A DNA stretch of 64,000 nucleotides from Globodera rostochiensis (GCA_018350325.1 JAEVLN010000021.1:1364001-1428000); one strand, 5' to 3'. Shown: positions 23,369-33,760, numbered from the stretch's first letter. Notes: generated from the letters alone by a model not told the origin. Made by a program: numbers and translations.

Positions 23369-23735
23369 GCATTTGTCAATGCGTCTGTGCCAATCAATTT
23401 TATCTTCCGTCTGAGTACATCTTTTCCCGGCATTGAACCATTTGAGCTGACAAACGCTTTGACGGGGGAGCGTTTGACATTGCGACGCCTTATAAACCAA
23501 TTGATGTTAGTGCGTTGTTCAATTGTGCGAGAAGAAGCCATATGGGCTGAGTGGGAAGAAGAGGCAATTGAGCCGGAATGGTACCTTCAACGGAATTGCA
23601 TCCTCATGAACTTCTGGGGCATGGACATTTGGTGACGAGTAAGGGAATGAAATGGTCTCCTCAAACTTTCTTGTTAAAATTTTTAATTTCAGCATGGTTG
23701 ACATAAACGGCGGTTCGCATGAGCCCAACGAGTAA
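23369..23735 (+). pseudogene. F4: truncated F-box-like gene, last two exons only
   Basis: Exon 4 (23369-23638) and exon 5 (23693-23735) are close copies of the F1 ones: [39 protein letters not shown]. One extra base in GGGGCATGG relative to F1 shifts the frame, so it stops at TGA 23633-23635, before the donor. Exons 1-3 and the promoter are absent upstream. The locus is the duplicate partner of F1 and faces F3. Confidence 0.85.
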
Positions 23736-24012
23736 ATGAATTGGACACGCACGGAGGATGGAATTTGTTGGAGGAATTTAAACAGAAAATCGATGAATGA
23801 CAGTATTTCCTCCTTTACCGTATGAATAGCTTGAAAAAGCCTTTGGGTTTCCATTTGTTGGGGCCGGGATTTCATCTCCTCGTTGAATGCAAAACATTTT
23901 AGGCTTACGGTAAGACGGGGATTCAAGAGGTTATTTGGGAAACCAATCGAACTGTTATTAAAACCGATGGAATCGGGACAGAACAATCCGTTCAAATTGA
24001 ACTCTTCAATAA
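23720..24012 (-). CDS. Conserved unknown exon antisense to the F4 3' flank
   Basis: An ATTCAG acceptor is followed by the frame VIEEFNLNGLFCPDSIG, GFPNNLLNPR, a 24-codon insert (KCFAFNEEMKSRPQQMETQ) absent from the F1 copy, then RLFQAIHTVKEEILSFIDF. The insert is in frame and begins GTAAGCC and ends CCCAAAG, so it might be an intron retained here and lost in the other copy. The plus strand has three stops over this interval. The open frame continues down to 23519 across F4, but only the part shared with 11190-11363 is supported. Confidence 0.5.
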
Positions 24013-24264
24013 CTGAATTTCGAAATTTTTCGAGACCATTTTTGCGAGAATCTCGTCTCGCTTGAAGTTCAAGTACGGGCTTTAGTTATCAACCCCCCGT
24101 CGTTAAAGCATCAACCACCACTCTAAAGAAGTGACGAAAACAAAAAAACGTGAAAGCTTCGGGAAAACAAGATCCATTGCAAAAAGGTAAAAGCAACAAT
24201 TTCAATGTTTAGTCCATTTTCTCAGTTTGGAATATTTCCCTCCAAATTCCGTTCGTATCCTTTG

Positions 24265-26147
24265 TCAGTGCTTTTTCTTTTTGGGCTCACTCGGGCCTTC
24301 GTTTGTGTCGAGCATTCTAAGAATTAGAATAGGATCGGGGGGGGGGACGGATTTTTCGGTCCGATTTAAAAAAAACATTTTTACAACTTAAAAATTCAGA
24401 TTTTTTTGACATATTTAACACAAAAAAATTTTGCCATATTTGCAACTCAAAATGTTTTTTTGTATTTATTGAAGTTACCCGTCGCCGATGTCCCGGTCTT
24501 TGAGCTCAATGTTGATGCGATTCCACTGACACTGACTCCATTCTGTTGCCTCCTTTTCCCACTCGGCCCATTTGTCCTCGTCGCGCTCAATTGGACAGCG
24601 AACCAACAGCCATTTGTATTCGTCAAAGCGTCGCGACACCAAACGCTCCCGCGTCAAATTGTTTTTCAGTTCAAATGGCACAGGCACAAAGGCATTATCA
24701 TAAGAACGATTCCGAAAACAGATGATGAAATTGATCGGATAAGTCGAATTGACAAATGCCTAAAATGGAATAAAGGAATCAAAACAGAGAGTTCCAAAAA
24801 CAAATTCAAAAACTTTCACCAGTTTGAGTCCTTCCATTCTTTCCAAACAAAAACGGCATTGCAACACCTTCGGCGGCAGTCCATCCCCGCAGGGCGTGTG
24901 CAACCATTTGGTCATAGCTTGGTCAGAAGTCGCGCTGGCACTGTCATCGGCCGGGAACTCGAGCGAACCACGGGATCCGAACACTCGGAGCTTTGGGCAA
25001 TCGCGGAGAACGGTCGGAGACAATAATCGCAAACGGCCGAGATTGGAGGAATAAAACCCAAAAACCCTAATGTTGTCATTGATCAACGGCCAAATCCGGT
25101 GCCAAATGATTTCCCAACTGCGGTTTTGATCGCTTTCTGTTCCCATGCAAAGAATGATCCCTTTGGAGTCGAAACGTCGGCGGATGCTTCGAAGAAATTC
25201 GATGACACTTTTATCGATGTAACTAAAAAAAAGCAGAAAAACTTGTCAATAATTCAAATTCATTTTGTGATAATAATTTCAAATTAACGCAATTCAGTCG
25301 AAAAATGTTTAAAATATGGAGAAGTTTAAAAAATTCCATTTTTTGGCTGGCAGAATTTTTAGTCTCGAAAAAAAAAATCCATTTTTAGTGATGCATTTTT
25401 CTTAAGAAATTTTTCAAAAAACCTCAAAATGGTCACTTCTGCTCTATTTTAGTCACCAAAAAATAAAAGACTAAAAAATAGTCACTAAAAACTAACGATC
25501 GCTGTGCGACTAAAAACTCGATTTTCGTGCTTTCAGAGCAAGGCGCGTTCAGGAAAAAAAAATAGAAAAAAGACTAAAAATCTGAGCCCTAAGAAAAGGA
25601 CCTTATAGTAAGAAATTCGAAGCCGACATTGTCCGGAAGCGATTCGTGCGGAATCGACAGCCGACGCATGACACCGTTGGCAGTAAATTTGACAAATTGC
25701 GCGCCATTTCCATCAGCTGCGCGATGAGATATCAAATTGCCCAACGACCATTCCTTTGTTTTGAAATGCGCGTCCACCAAATGGTCAAATCGATCGCTGA
25801 TCAGCGCCACGTTCAGTCCGAGCACAACAGGGGCACAAAATTTGAACACATCAAACAAAACGTCGTCACAAACGAAACTGAAAATTCGTGGATTAAATGA
25901 GATGAATGGGTGCTGAAAATAGGCAAATCTGTGTTATGCCAAAATAAGTCAAAAAAAAACTGTAAATTTTCTCGTTAACGCGGGGAGGGCGTGAGAACCG
26001 TCGGGAAAATTGCCAGAAATTTTCTTTTAGCTGATGCAAAAATTATTGTCATTCCGGTGAGGGCCGGGGGGATTCCCCGAAGTAGAAATAAGGCTAAACT
26101 CACATTTCTTTCAGCCGTTTCTCCACTTTCTTCGGATTGTCCGACAT
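24265..26147 (-). CDS. F3: intact five-exon F-box-like family protein
   Basis: Exons, 5' to 3' on the minus strand: 26104-26147, 25602-25877, 24820-25222, 24479-24759, 24265-24316, all in matching phase, about 351 residues. Exon 1 is [14 protein letters not shown]. Exon 2 reads [20 protein letters not shown] with [16 protein letters not shown]. Exon 3 has [29 protein letters not shown] and [12 protein letters not shown]. Exon 4 has [14 protein letters not shown] and [11 protein letters not shown]. Exon 5 ends [12 protein letters not shown]. Compared with F1 it carries the full central exon, so it is the longer, more typical member. A single-codon loss is likely at NV-GFE. Its proposed role as an SCF substrate adaptor rests on family recognition. 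The intron between exons 2 and 3 contains an old hAT-like element. Confidence 0.82.
25231..25592. mobile_element. Partial hAT-like element in F3 intron 2
   Basis: Homologous to 11944-12391, including AAAAAATCCATTTTTAG and the right end GACTAAAAATCTGAGCCCTA. The left terminus is missing. It shares its position with the F2 copy. Confidence 0.65.
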
Positions 26148-26345
26148 TTTTTGTTGTTGCAAATTCAAATACTTTTAATGATTCCAATGAGCTAAAAAGT
26201 GAAAAAATATAAAAATTAGGGCACTTGGATCGAAATTTTCCATATACCTATCTCATTATTTCCTATATATAAAAACTAAATAAAATAAGTTTCTCTTTTT
26301 TCGTTCGGGGGAAGGGGGAGGTGATCTTAGAATTCCCTTTTCCTC
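26148..26345 (-). promoter_or_regulatory. Conserved F-box-family promoter and 5' leader (F3 copy)
   Basis: On the minus strand the blocks CCGAACGAAAAAAGAGAAAC, TATATATAGG and AAGTGCCCTAATTTTTATAT precede the leader TCATTGGAATCATTAAAAGT and the start codon. Order and spacing match the F1 upstream region. A TTTTTAG or TTTCAG before the leader could be a trans-splice acceptor. Confidence 0.6.
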
Positions 26346-26599
26346 CTTTTTAGTTGGAAATTTTTTTAAAATAATAAATTGCTAGTTTCTCAATTCAAAA
26401 AAGGTTTTAAAATGTAAACAAATGTGCGTTCAAAAATGTTTTTGAGAGTTTGGTCCGACAGCGCCGTCGAGAAATTTTTTAAACTCCTCCAAATATTACT
26501 GGGAATTTGCATTTGTTATAATAATTTAGGATTTTGTGGTCTGTTTGGTTATGAAATTCGCACTAACATTTTTAAAATTCAAAAAAGATTTTTAAATTA

Positions 26600-27160
26600 A
26601 AAATACATAGGTAAGTTAATTTCAAAAATGTTATTAATAAAGAAATCACCATCATTAGGGTGGGGATTTTTTTTCTGCAGCTTTGTTTTGACGAGTTATT
26701 TTTGACCAAAGAATTCGGCGAGGGTGGTGAGGGGGGGGGGGGTGGGAGGGAAGCGGAACACAAACAATGAATATGGCGAAAGGGGGGCGGGGGGGAGGGC
26801 GGAATCGCAACATATTCACAATCACATTCTCAACACGTTCAGTGGGAAGGGAGGGAGTCGAATGATCACTCACTACTGATCAACAGCCATAGAGATAAGT
26901 TGAGTAAAAAATTTCTGGATAAATAACAAACAAAACACTTTCACTTCTAGTCATATTTTATTTATTGACATCAAATCCCAACAAATGTCTAAGCAAATTT
27001 GATCAATCGATAACTGAAGTGATCAATAACAGCCGTCGTCGAACATGCTGATCAGTTGTTGATCGCTTAACAAATTGAGAACGATCAAATTTTAAGCAGT
27101 TTTTCTGGTTCCGATTACAACGCATTTAAAAATGCCTTCTTCAATGATCTCAATTAGGTA
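26600..27160. other. G-rich low-complexity stretch and GATCAA-rich segment
   Basis: Long G runs (26730-26860) produce Pro-rich spurious ORFs on the minus strand. About 26870-27090 has repeated TGATCAAC/GTTGATC words. No gene is supported. Confidence 0.5.
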
Positions 27161-27166
27161 TTCATA

Positions 27167-27307
27167 TTAAAAGGTCGGGATTACCGTAAACACTCTTTTA
27201 ATCCTCCAACCTTTAATAATCCCACACCCTCTGAGTCGGTAAACTCACAAAACCCAGGCATTTTCTCCTCTAATAATCCCTACCCCTCTAATAATGTCGC
27301 CCTTTAA
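27167..27307. mobile_element. Short inverted-repeat element
   Basis: The left end TTAAAAGGTCGGGATTA pairs imperfectly with TAATAATGTCGCCCTTTAA at the right end. The inside repeats TAATAATCCC words. A small TIR element is the likely explanation. Confidence 0.4.
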
Positions 27308-27352
27308 GGTTGAAAAATAAGACTAAACGGGTCTCATTAACAAAAATTTTAC

Positions 27353-27486
27353 ACTTTTGTTGAGGCTGTTCTTCAGCGGAAGGGAGCTGTGCAGGTGGCC
27401 ATTTGCCGTCCGTGTACTCCTTGAACTTCTGTTGTTGCTGTTCCGCTTTTGAGTCCCACCGTGGGTCTTGCACCTCCGCCAAAATC
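27353..27486 (-). CDS. Candidate internal exon, Gln-rich
   Basis: Acceptor ACTGTAG and donor AAAAGT|GTAAAATT bracket 44 codons: ILAEVQDPRWDSKAEQQQQK, then FKEYTDGKWPPAQLPSAEEQ and PQQK. Codon use resembles the F-box genes rather than the A+T-rich islands. The family is not recognised. Neighbouring sequence on both sides is low complexity, so partner exons are unknown. Confidence 0.45.
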
Positions 27487-27907
27487 CTACAGTCCCCCCG
27501 GGGTAGGGGAGGGGAGGGGGGGTCCTCCTTTTGGGACGCCCGGGAGGAGGAGCAAAGCGAACGAACTACGCATGCCGGATTCTGGACTATATGGCAAAAA
27601 AATCAAGAATTTTCAAGCGAAAAAAAAACGATCAGAATTAGAAAGTCAACTTTCTATATTTCAAAAAATCTTTTGCTCCCGCTATAAACTGCCGGATTTT
27701 GAAAAACATGTTCCATTATCCCCAACGTTCCGGTCTAAATTTTTGCCCTTGTTTCCTGATGTTCATTCTTGTCCGCCTCCTAAAAAATGTCGGGGGCTGT
27801 TTGAGCTCTCAAATAGTAGTACCCCAGCCTGCGGCTATGTGTGTTAGCCACTCGGGGGGGGGGAGTGATGCGATTGTTACACAAAAAGGGTTAACGGGCA
27901 CCCTATT

Positions 27908-28075
27908 TTGCCAAGAAAAATGAATGGTTCTTCCCCCCCCCCCCCCTCCCCGATCAAATCAATGGGCAGGGAGAAGCAAGCTCTGTCCGACCCGAGCTAA
28001 GCCGAGCCGATGAATTGTCCCCTGAGGTGAGAGGCAAAGGAAGCAGGTTTTTAAATAAAAAGTGTAAAGTTTCAA
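27908..28075. repeat. Leader of the long direct repeat, first copy
   Basis: Starting CCAAGAAAAATGAATGGTTC and including GCAAGCTCTGTCCGACCCGA, this segment recurs almost unchanged at 62067-62205. In the second copy it runs straight into the copy-C repeat; here 28076-28520 interrupts. Confidence 0.8.
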
Positions 28076-28129
28076 TTACAAAAGATCATTAAAAATTTAT
28101 ATCTATCAAAATTCGTTAAATTGGAAATT

Positions 28130-28330
28130 CGGGGACGAGGTTTCTCGGGATTTGATACATCGGGCATCGAGGTTGAAAGTTGGGGACTAGGGTTTTTCGG
28201 GTTGAAAAATCGCGCGGGTTTTCTGGGGGTTAAAAAGTATGGGATAGAATTTCTTGGAGTTGAAAAGTCGGGGACGCGGTTTCTCGGGTTGGAACTGTAG
28301 TGGCTTGGGAAATGACCAAAATTTCGGGGT
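28130..28330. repeat. Degenerate GTTGAAAAGTCGGGGACGCG array
   Basis: A unit of about 30-40 bp (GTTGAAA..GTCGGGGAC..GGTTTCTCGGG) is repeated five or six times with heavy divergence, giving spurious Pro/Asn-rich ORFs. It looks like an arm of another array-type element inserted in the long direct repeat. Confidence 0.55.
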
Positions 28331-28524
28331 TCAGGGTTGGGGTTTTCGGGGTCGGGGTGCCAACCCCCATAAAAAAGGAGAGGGAAGCCATGTGTGTTCA
28401 GCACCAGATTTCAGTTTTCTGTGTTCTGATTTTCAAAAGAGCCACCAGAATTCTGGTTTCTGATTTTTTGGGGAAAACATCAGAAAAAAAGAGAAATTTG
28501 TACGTTTCATTATTCAAATTTGGC

Positions 28525-30060
28525 TAAAAAGTTTTGAACAAATTTCGACAACATTTTTTCCACATTTAATTTAAATTTTGATTTCAAAACTGATAAAATT
28601 AAAATTTTTTTCCAGCTTAATATTTAAAGTAAAATTGAAAAAATATTCGCCTGATTAATTATTTTATTTAATCAAGCTTTTGATTTTATTATTTTTTATT
28701 AACTAATAAAAGAAAATTTATTTTCATGCTTTTACACCTTTTTATTATCATATTTTAATTTTAAAATATTTTGAAAATTCGGTTTTTTGTCAAAACTTTA
28801 AAAAAGGTCAACATTTCCAATAAAAATGTCAAATAACTTTGATTTGAAATCGAAAGATTTAATCTTAATCATTCATTCACTAAATTGTCATATAGTATGT
28901 TTTTTTTGTTCAAAACAAAAACTCTTTATACATTAAGTTCTATTTTAAATGTTTATTTTCATTCTAATACAATTTAAGTAAATTTAATTGTTTGTTCAAT
29001 TTATAAATTTGTCTATGCCATTTTATATTATGACGTTTTTATGGCTTTACTCAAGAAACCAAATGAATATCGTGTGCATTTTTTAACTATAACTTTTTTA
29101 AATTTTATTTACGTTTTATAATTTATTTGAAATTTCTCCATTCGCAAAAACCATAGCAAAAACACGATACATGTGCCGAGTCTCGTGCATAGTAACTCTG
29201 GCATTTAAATGTATTTCAAAGAAATGTCTGCAGATAATGAGCGTTGAAATTAAAAAGTTATTAATATTTTTGAACATCCTCGTTGTTGCTTGAATTTTTT
29301 CATTAATTCTCACAATCTCAGATTCCAGAACTTGCTCTTTTTTTTGCAGGCTTACTCTTTAAGCATATTTTTAAGCATTTATTTAATGAAAATTTCAAGC
29401 TTTGCATTATTAATTTATTTTTATATTCGTAAGCTTGTTTTTAAGCATTTATTTAATTAATATTTAAAAGAAATCTTAGATAGCGCGTTGAATGTTGTAC
29501 TTTTTTAAGCAAGTTTATATTTTTTTAATTTTTGCATTTCTATTTAAGTTATTTTATTAAAAACAATCTTTTATATCAAATTGAATAATCTTGCTTTTGA
29601 CGAGATTTATTTTTTTATTATTTATTATAATTGACTTTAATTTTTGATTATGTTTTTACATGGCTGGGGGAATAGGAAGCATCCGTTCTTCCGTTTTGGT
29701 GGTGTTACGGCAACCTGCGGGCCTAAAAAAATTTTAAGCCTCGCTGTAAGAGATTTTACAAAACATTCGCAAATCTTAAAATATTAATTTGGCAATTTAT
29801 TATAATAAAAAATAGTAAAAGACACTGTGTCTTATTATATGATAATTTTATAAATTGTATCTATTTTTTATTAAATTATAAAATATATTAGCATTATTTT
29901 GCAGACAAAATTGTATGCTGATGTACGCGATTCCTTCTTTGCGCAGCGACTCTTGTCTTTCTGCTCTTTGCTCTGTGACTCGTCTTCGTCTCAAAAATAA
30001 ATGTTTATTATTTTTTGATTAGGTATTAAAAATTAATTCTATTTTTTGTCTTTCGATAAG
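28525..30060. repeat. Long dispersed repeat, copy B
   Basis: Homologous to copy A and copy C. Unlike them it carries at about 29655-29735 a GC island that on the minus strand reads CRNTTKTEERMLPIPPA between an acceptor TTTTTTTAG and a donor CCAT|GTAAAAAC. In A and C that place has CTGGGTTTCTAAAC instead. The minisatellite at 29923-29995 is decayed. Confidence 0.7.
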
Positions 30061-30146
30061 GTCGATTTTTAATAATTTTATTTATGTGATTTGTGCGCAT
30101 ATTTTATACAAAATTTCTTTAACAGTAAGTTTTAACTTTAATCACT

Positions 30147-30345
30147 TACAAGCCAATGCAAACATAGGCACTTGGATTATACTATTTATACTTGATTCTG
30201 GATCAAAGCTTTAACGCGTTTAAAATAAAAATAAGTTTTTAATTTTCCGCAAAAAAACTCACATATTGAACTCGCACCCAAACTCCAAACGATCGAGGCA
30301 TTTGCATATGAATAACGGTTCTCGTTGTTAGTTTTTTGATTTTGC
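30147..30345 (-). CDS. Candidate two-exon fragment
   Basis: Minus strand: a GC island around 30345-30262 reads PLFICKCLDRLEFGCEFN before a donor AATAT|GTGAGT. About 70 bp on, an acceptor ATAAATAG is followed by IIQVPMFALA and a donor GCTT|GTAAGTGA. Phases are compatible. In the first island another minus frame (NENRYSYANASIVWSLGA) is also open. No family is recognised. Confidence 0.3.
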
Positions 30346-30899
30346 AATTGCAGGATTTCGCTTTTTTAATGAGCAGAAATATTCGTACTGTAAATTAATT
30401 ATCGTTTACGAGTTAAATTTAATTAAACCTTTTTGTTTTTAAATAAAAGCTATTAATTAATAAAATTATTATATACATTTACGACAGTAAATAGTTAAAT
30501 AAGAACTTTTATTTTTAGTTTTCTGTGGCTTTAATGCTTATCTTTTTGAATCGAATTCTTAAACAATTTAAACATAATCTTTACATAACTTCCACGAGAT
30601 TATTAATTAGTTGATAAACCGTAATGGAAGAAGAAAATAACTAAAATTTATTTCATAGTTAATTATAAGATTTGAATCAAAATAATCTGAGGCTAAAAAC
30701 AGTAGCCAAGTTGTGATTCCAAAATCTTTAATCAAATAATAACTAATTTACATCTTAAATTTCACTATTGTAAATTTTACCAAATATTATATGCATGGTT
30801 AATTTGATAAGTTGATAGGTTTCAGTTAAAATTTTTGACCTTTGAACATTTTGGCACAACTTAATAAAATCTTTATTAATGTATTTTAATCAAATATTG

Positions 30900-31150
30900 C
30901 CTTATTATATTATCGTAAGATTTTATTGTCTATGATGCGGGCCAAGTCAACTGTAATTCTCGAACAAATTAGATCTTTGCTTAAGATTTTATTGAGATCA
31001 ATTTTACCAGATCATTTAGAGAAGGAAATTACTATTAGTTTTTTGGTTATTCTTTAAATTATATTAATGGCAAATGGGTATTATTGGTATCACCGGTAAG
31101 AACACAAAGATTATCTAATCGTAATTCTAACCATATCAAATTTTTTAATC
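30900..31150. repeat. Direct repeat tail, first copy
   Basis: Shares GATCTTTGCTTAAGATTTTA and TAGAGAAGGAAATTACTATT with 63730-64000. Together with 27908-30060 it extends the direct repeat to about 3 kb, against about 1.9 kb in the deleted second copy. Confidence 0.75.
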
Positions 31151-31449
31151 TTTTTTAATTTAATTTATTTTTGTTACCAAAGTGGTAATAGAAGGTCGAA
31201 CACTATAAAACAAATAATGTTTTTTACACTTAAAGAAATGTTTATAGAAGCAAAAATCAAAATTTGATACTTTTTAAATTTATGATTCCAACGATTATTT
31301 TTTTAAGTTTTTCTTTTAATTTTATGTTTTACCAGATTGGTAATAGAATAGCTGGACAACAATTCATTGTTTTTAAACTTATAATTTATTTATTTTTATC
31401 TTTAGCAATTAAAAGTTTAGCTGGTCCCGTGTGTATGAATAATTATTTT

Positions 31450-31614
31450 TCCAACAGTTAAGAAAATATTCATAAACTAAAAATATATAATTATATTTGA
31501 GAAGAATAATATTTGGCATTTCTTGGATTTTGCCCATAACTTCGGGCCCAAGTTAGTTTGTCTTGAAGCATTTCACAAAGTCTTCGAACGACCATAAAAT
31601 TTGAGCACATTTTG
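31450..31614 (-). CDS. Candidate coding island
   Basis: A minus frame of about 45 codons contains CSNFMVVRRLCEMLQDKLTW and ARSYGQNPRNAKYYSSQI and ends in TAA. The plus strand is also open (WHFLDFAHNFGPKLVCLEAF). Unknown family and uncertain strand. Confidence 0.28.
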
Positions 31615-31929
31615 TTATTTATTATTTATTTCCCGATTTTTTTTTAGTATTCTATACTCTCTCATTTTTAATGTCTCATCAAAACAATGCGCGTGGTAAT
31701 CTTTTTTTAAAACTAAGAAAACAGCTAGTACTTTTATTAGACAATATTCCTGACCACCATGCGCTGCAGCATGCAAAGGAGTAACTTCATCCTCAGCTTT
31801 CTATCTCATTGTATAAAATTGATTATTTTCTCGTATAATACTCATTGAGTTTTTTACAATCGCGGCTTATGCTGGTGTAATCAAACAAGCAGTTTTCGCA
31901 TCCGCATCCTCCTCCTCTTGGTATGCAAA
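31615..31929 (-). pseudogene. Ankyrin-repeat gene fragment with two in-frame stops
   Basis: One minus-strand frame runs about 104 codons. It contains DEVTPLHAAAHGGQEYCLIK, a textbook ankyrin repeat (TPLHAAA..GG), preceded 32-33 residues earlier by a second, degenerate TPA-x-AA site after EEEDADAKTACLI. The 33-residue period supports two repeats. Two stops interrupt the frame: TAA where the repeat expects His or Gln (TPA*AA) and TAG after YTMR. Both are one C-to-T change from CAA or CAG. Downstream the frame goes on Lys-rich to TAA at 31615. Ankyrin repeats mediate protein binding, but this copy is probably dead. Splicing out of the stops is less likely because the repeat spacing is kept across them. 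Confidence 0.65.
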
Positions 31930-31999
31930 TTATCAATTGGTCGACCTTTGAATAATATTTAATAAAAAATTTAGATATCAAATTTATGTTGTTAGCTAA

Positions 32000-33100
32000 G
32001 ATTTACTAAATTCTACGAAATATATTAATTTAAATATCACAAATTTATGAAAAAGGTTTTTTACAAATGAAAATTAGATTAGATTTTTTAACATTATTTC
32101 TCATTGTGTAAAATTATTTTTTTTTATTTTCAATCACTCATTCTCAACTGTCCAAGTTGACTTAATATTAAATTTATTTATTTATAATTTATAAAAATTT
32201 TTTATGTAGTCAAATATGTGTTTAAGATTTTTTTGGTTTAACAAATAAGATTTTATATTTTTGTTTTTCTTTTGACTGATTTAAAATTTATTTGTAGTTT
32301 TCTTGATTTATCGGGTACTTTAGTTTTTAATAATTTTATAATATATTCAAACTTTTGACTTTTTTGATTTATCTGCAACTTTAATTCTTCAATTTCTTAA
32401 TATTTGTACATGCACATATTCTGCAGTATTACTATTATTAAATAAATCGTTGAAGCAATGTAGAAGGTGCCTAACTCTTTAAAATTTCAGGGCGTGAAAT
32501 GATTGGACGAAATTTATTTAAATGATTTAAAACTTTTTGTTAAAACTATTCATTCCTTATGTCTTATAAAAGAAATTTCTGTTTTAATTTTTGCAGCAGG
32601 AATAGTTATTGTTTTCAGGGATCAAGATTACTTTACGTAAAAAAATAAATAAAATTATAATTTTAAAAACTATAAAATAAATTAATAATACTATTTTTGT
32701 TTGCTCCGCAGTCTTGAAAAATTAAATAACAAAATATAAATTTTATGTGCTGTTTTATTGAGCCTTCCTAAATGTATAAGTTTTGCTTGGACATTATTTT
32801 TATGCCATATTATATCACAATTTAGGCAATACTCCATGGTTAGTCATGATAAGATTAATAATTTATTGTGTTTCATGGCAACTGCGTGCCAAATTTGTTT
32901 TTAAGTGAATAATTCATTCATGTTTTTATCTCCACATTTGACCTTTTCAATAATTCGTAACCGACGACAAACAGTAATCTTGATTAAACTATTTTATTTG
33001 TTAAGAGTTTTTCATTATATTTTATTATTTGCTTAATGATTTTGCCAAAATTTAGTTTTTTTAATAATCTATAATCGTGCATTTTTCTGTAAAATTTTCA
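32000..33100. other. A+T-rich stretch, nothing firm
   Basis: Long T runs and only one or two weak islands (about 32490 and 32620). A TTTTGACTGATTTAAAATTTATTTGTA word near 32270, written here in part, also occurs near 16510 and 21560. No gene supported. Confidence 0.4.
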
Positions 33101-33124
33101 ACAATTGTGAGATTCCATATCACT

Positions 33125-33169
33125 ATGATTTATCAATGTGCGTTTTTGTTTCTTCTCATTTGGCTCGAG
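33125..33169 (+). CDS. Possible first exon encoding a hydrophobic N-terminus
   Basis: ATG is followed by MIYQCAFLFLLIWLE and a donor CTCGAG|GTATGG. It could be a signal-peptide exon. T-rich DNA makes such runs common and no downstream exon is assigned. Confidence 0.2.
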
Positions 33170-33504
33170 GTATGGTTTTGGATGTTTTGAGAGACATAAT
33201 TTAATCGTCTCTATTAAAAATTGTTTTTTGTTGTTATGTTATCTAAGCAATATTTAAAACTATAAAATAAAATTGTGAAGTAAAGAAAATATTTGTTTTC
33301 AAGTTCAAATAAATTAATATTTATTTATTTGTTAAATTCTTTACATTTTGCGTTGTTAAGTGCCGAAATCTTTAAAAAAATAAATATTTAAATATTCAGA
33401 TTGTTGTATATTTCTTTATATTAGATTCTTAAATATGAATTCAGAAAACATGAGTTTTAATCGTCTTAGGTTTAAGTTTTATAAATTTGCTTTTTAAATT
33501 ATTA

Positions 33505-33760
33505 AATGTTTTTTTTCATTAGTGTCAGGCGTAATGCAAGTAATTTTTGAATTCTTAGTTAATAACTTTGACTCTTGCACATCAGTCTTCGTCTGCCTTT
33601 TTTTTTTTGCATTTCCAGGATAATATTAATAAGCTGAATCGTGCCTTGCGACAAAAATTGAAATGTCTTGTTGATTGTTTGGTCATATTGTCCATGGTAC
33701 AGAAAAGTCACTTGATTATGTCCTGAGAGGGCTATTTTGTGAGTTTTAAAAAGGTTAAAT
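33505..33760. other. GC island open on both strands
   Basis: Minus: about 85 codons without a stop, including LSGHNQVTFLYHGQYDQTIN and KTFQFLSQGTIQLINIILEM. Plus: acceptor GCATTTCCAG and 35 codons, DNINKLNRALRQKLKCLVDC and so on, to TGA. One strand is probably coding or recently was. No family recognised. Confidence 0.35.

Noticed and set aside
23519..23719. Lower part of the 158-codon minus ORF as a real protein
   Set aside because: Below about 23720 it merely runs antisense through F4 exons; the F1 copy diverges there. Only the upper, conserved part was kept.
24406..25026. 206-codon plus ORF opposite F3
   Set aside because: It is the antisense shadow of F3 exons 4 and 3; the minus frames match the family with correct splice sites.
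26572..26873. Pro-rich minus ORFs of 60-70 codons
   Set aside because: Produced by G homopolymer runs; no splice, start or domain support.
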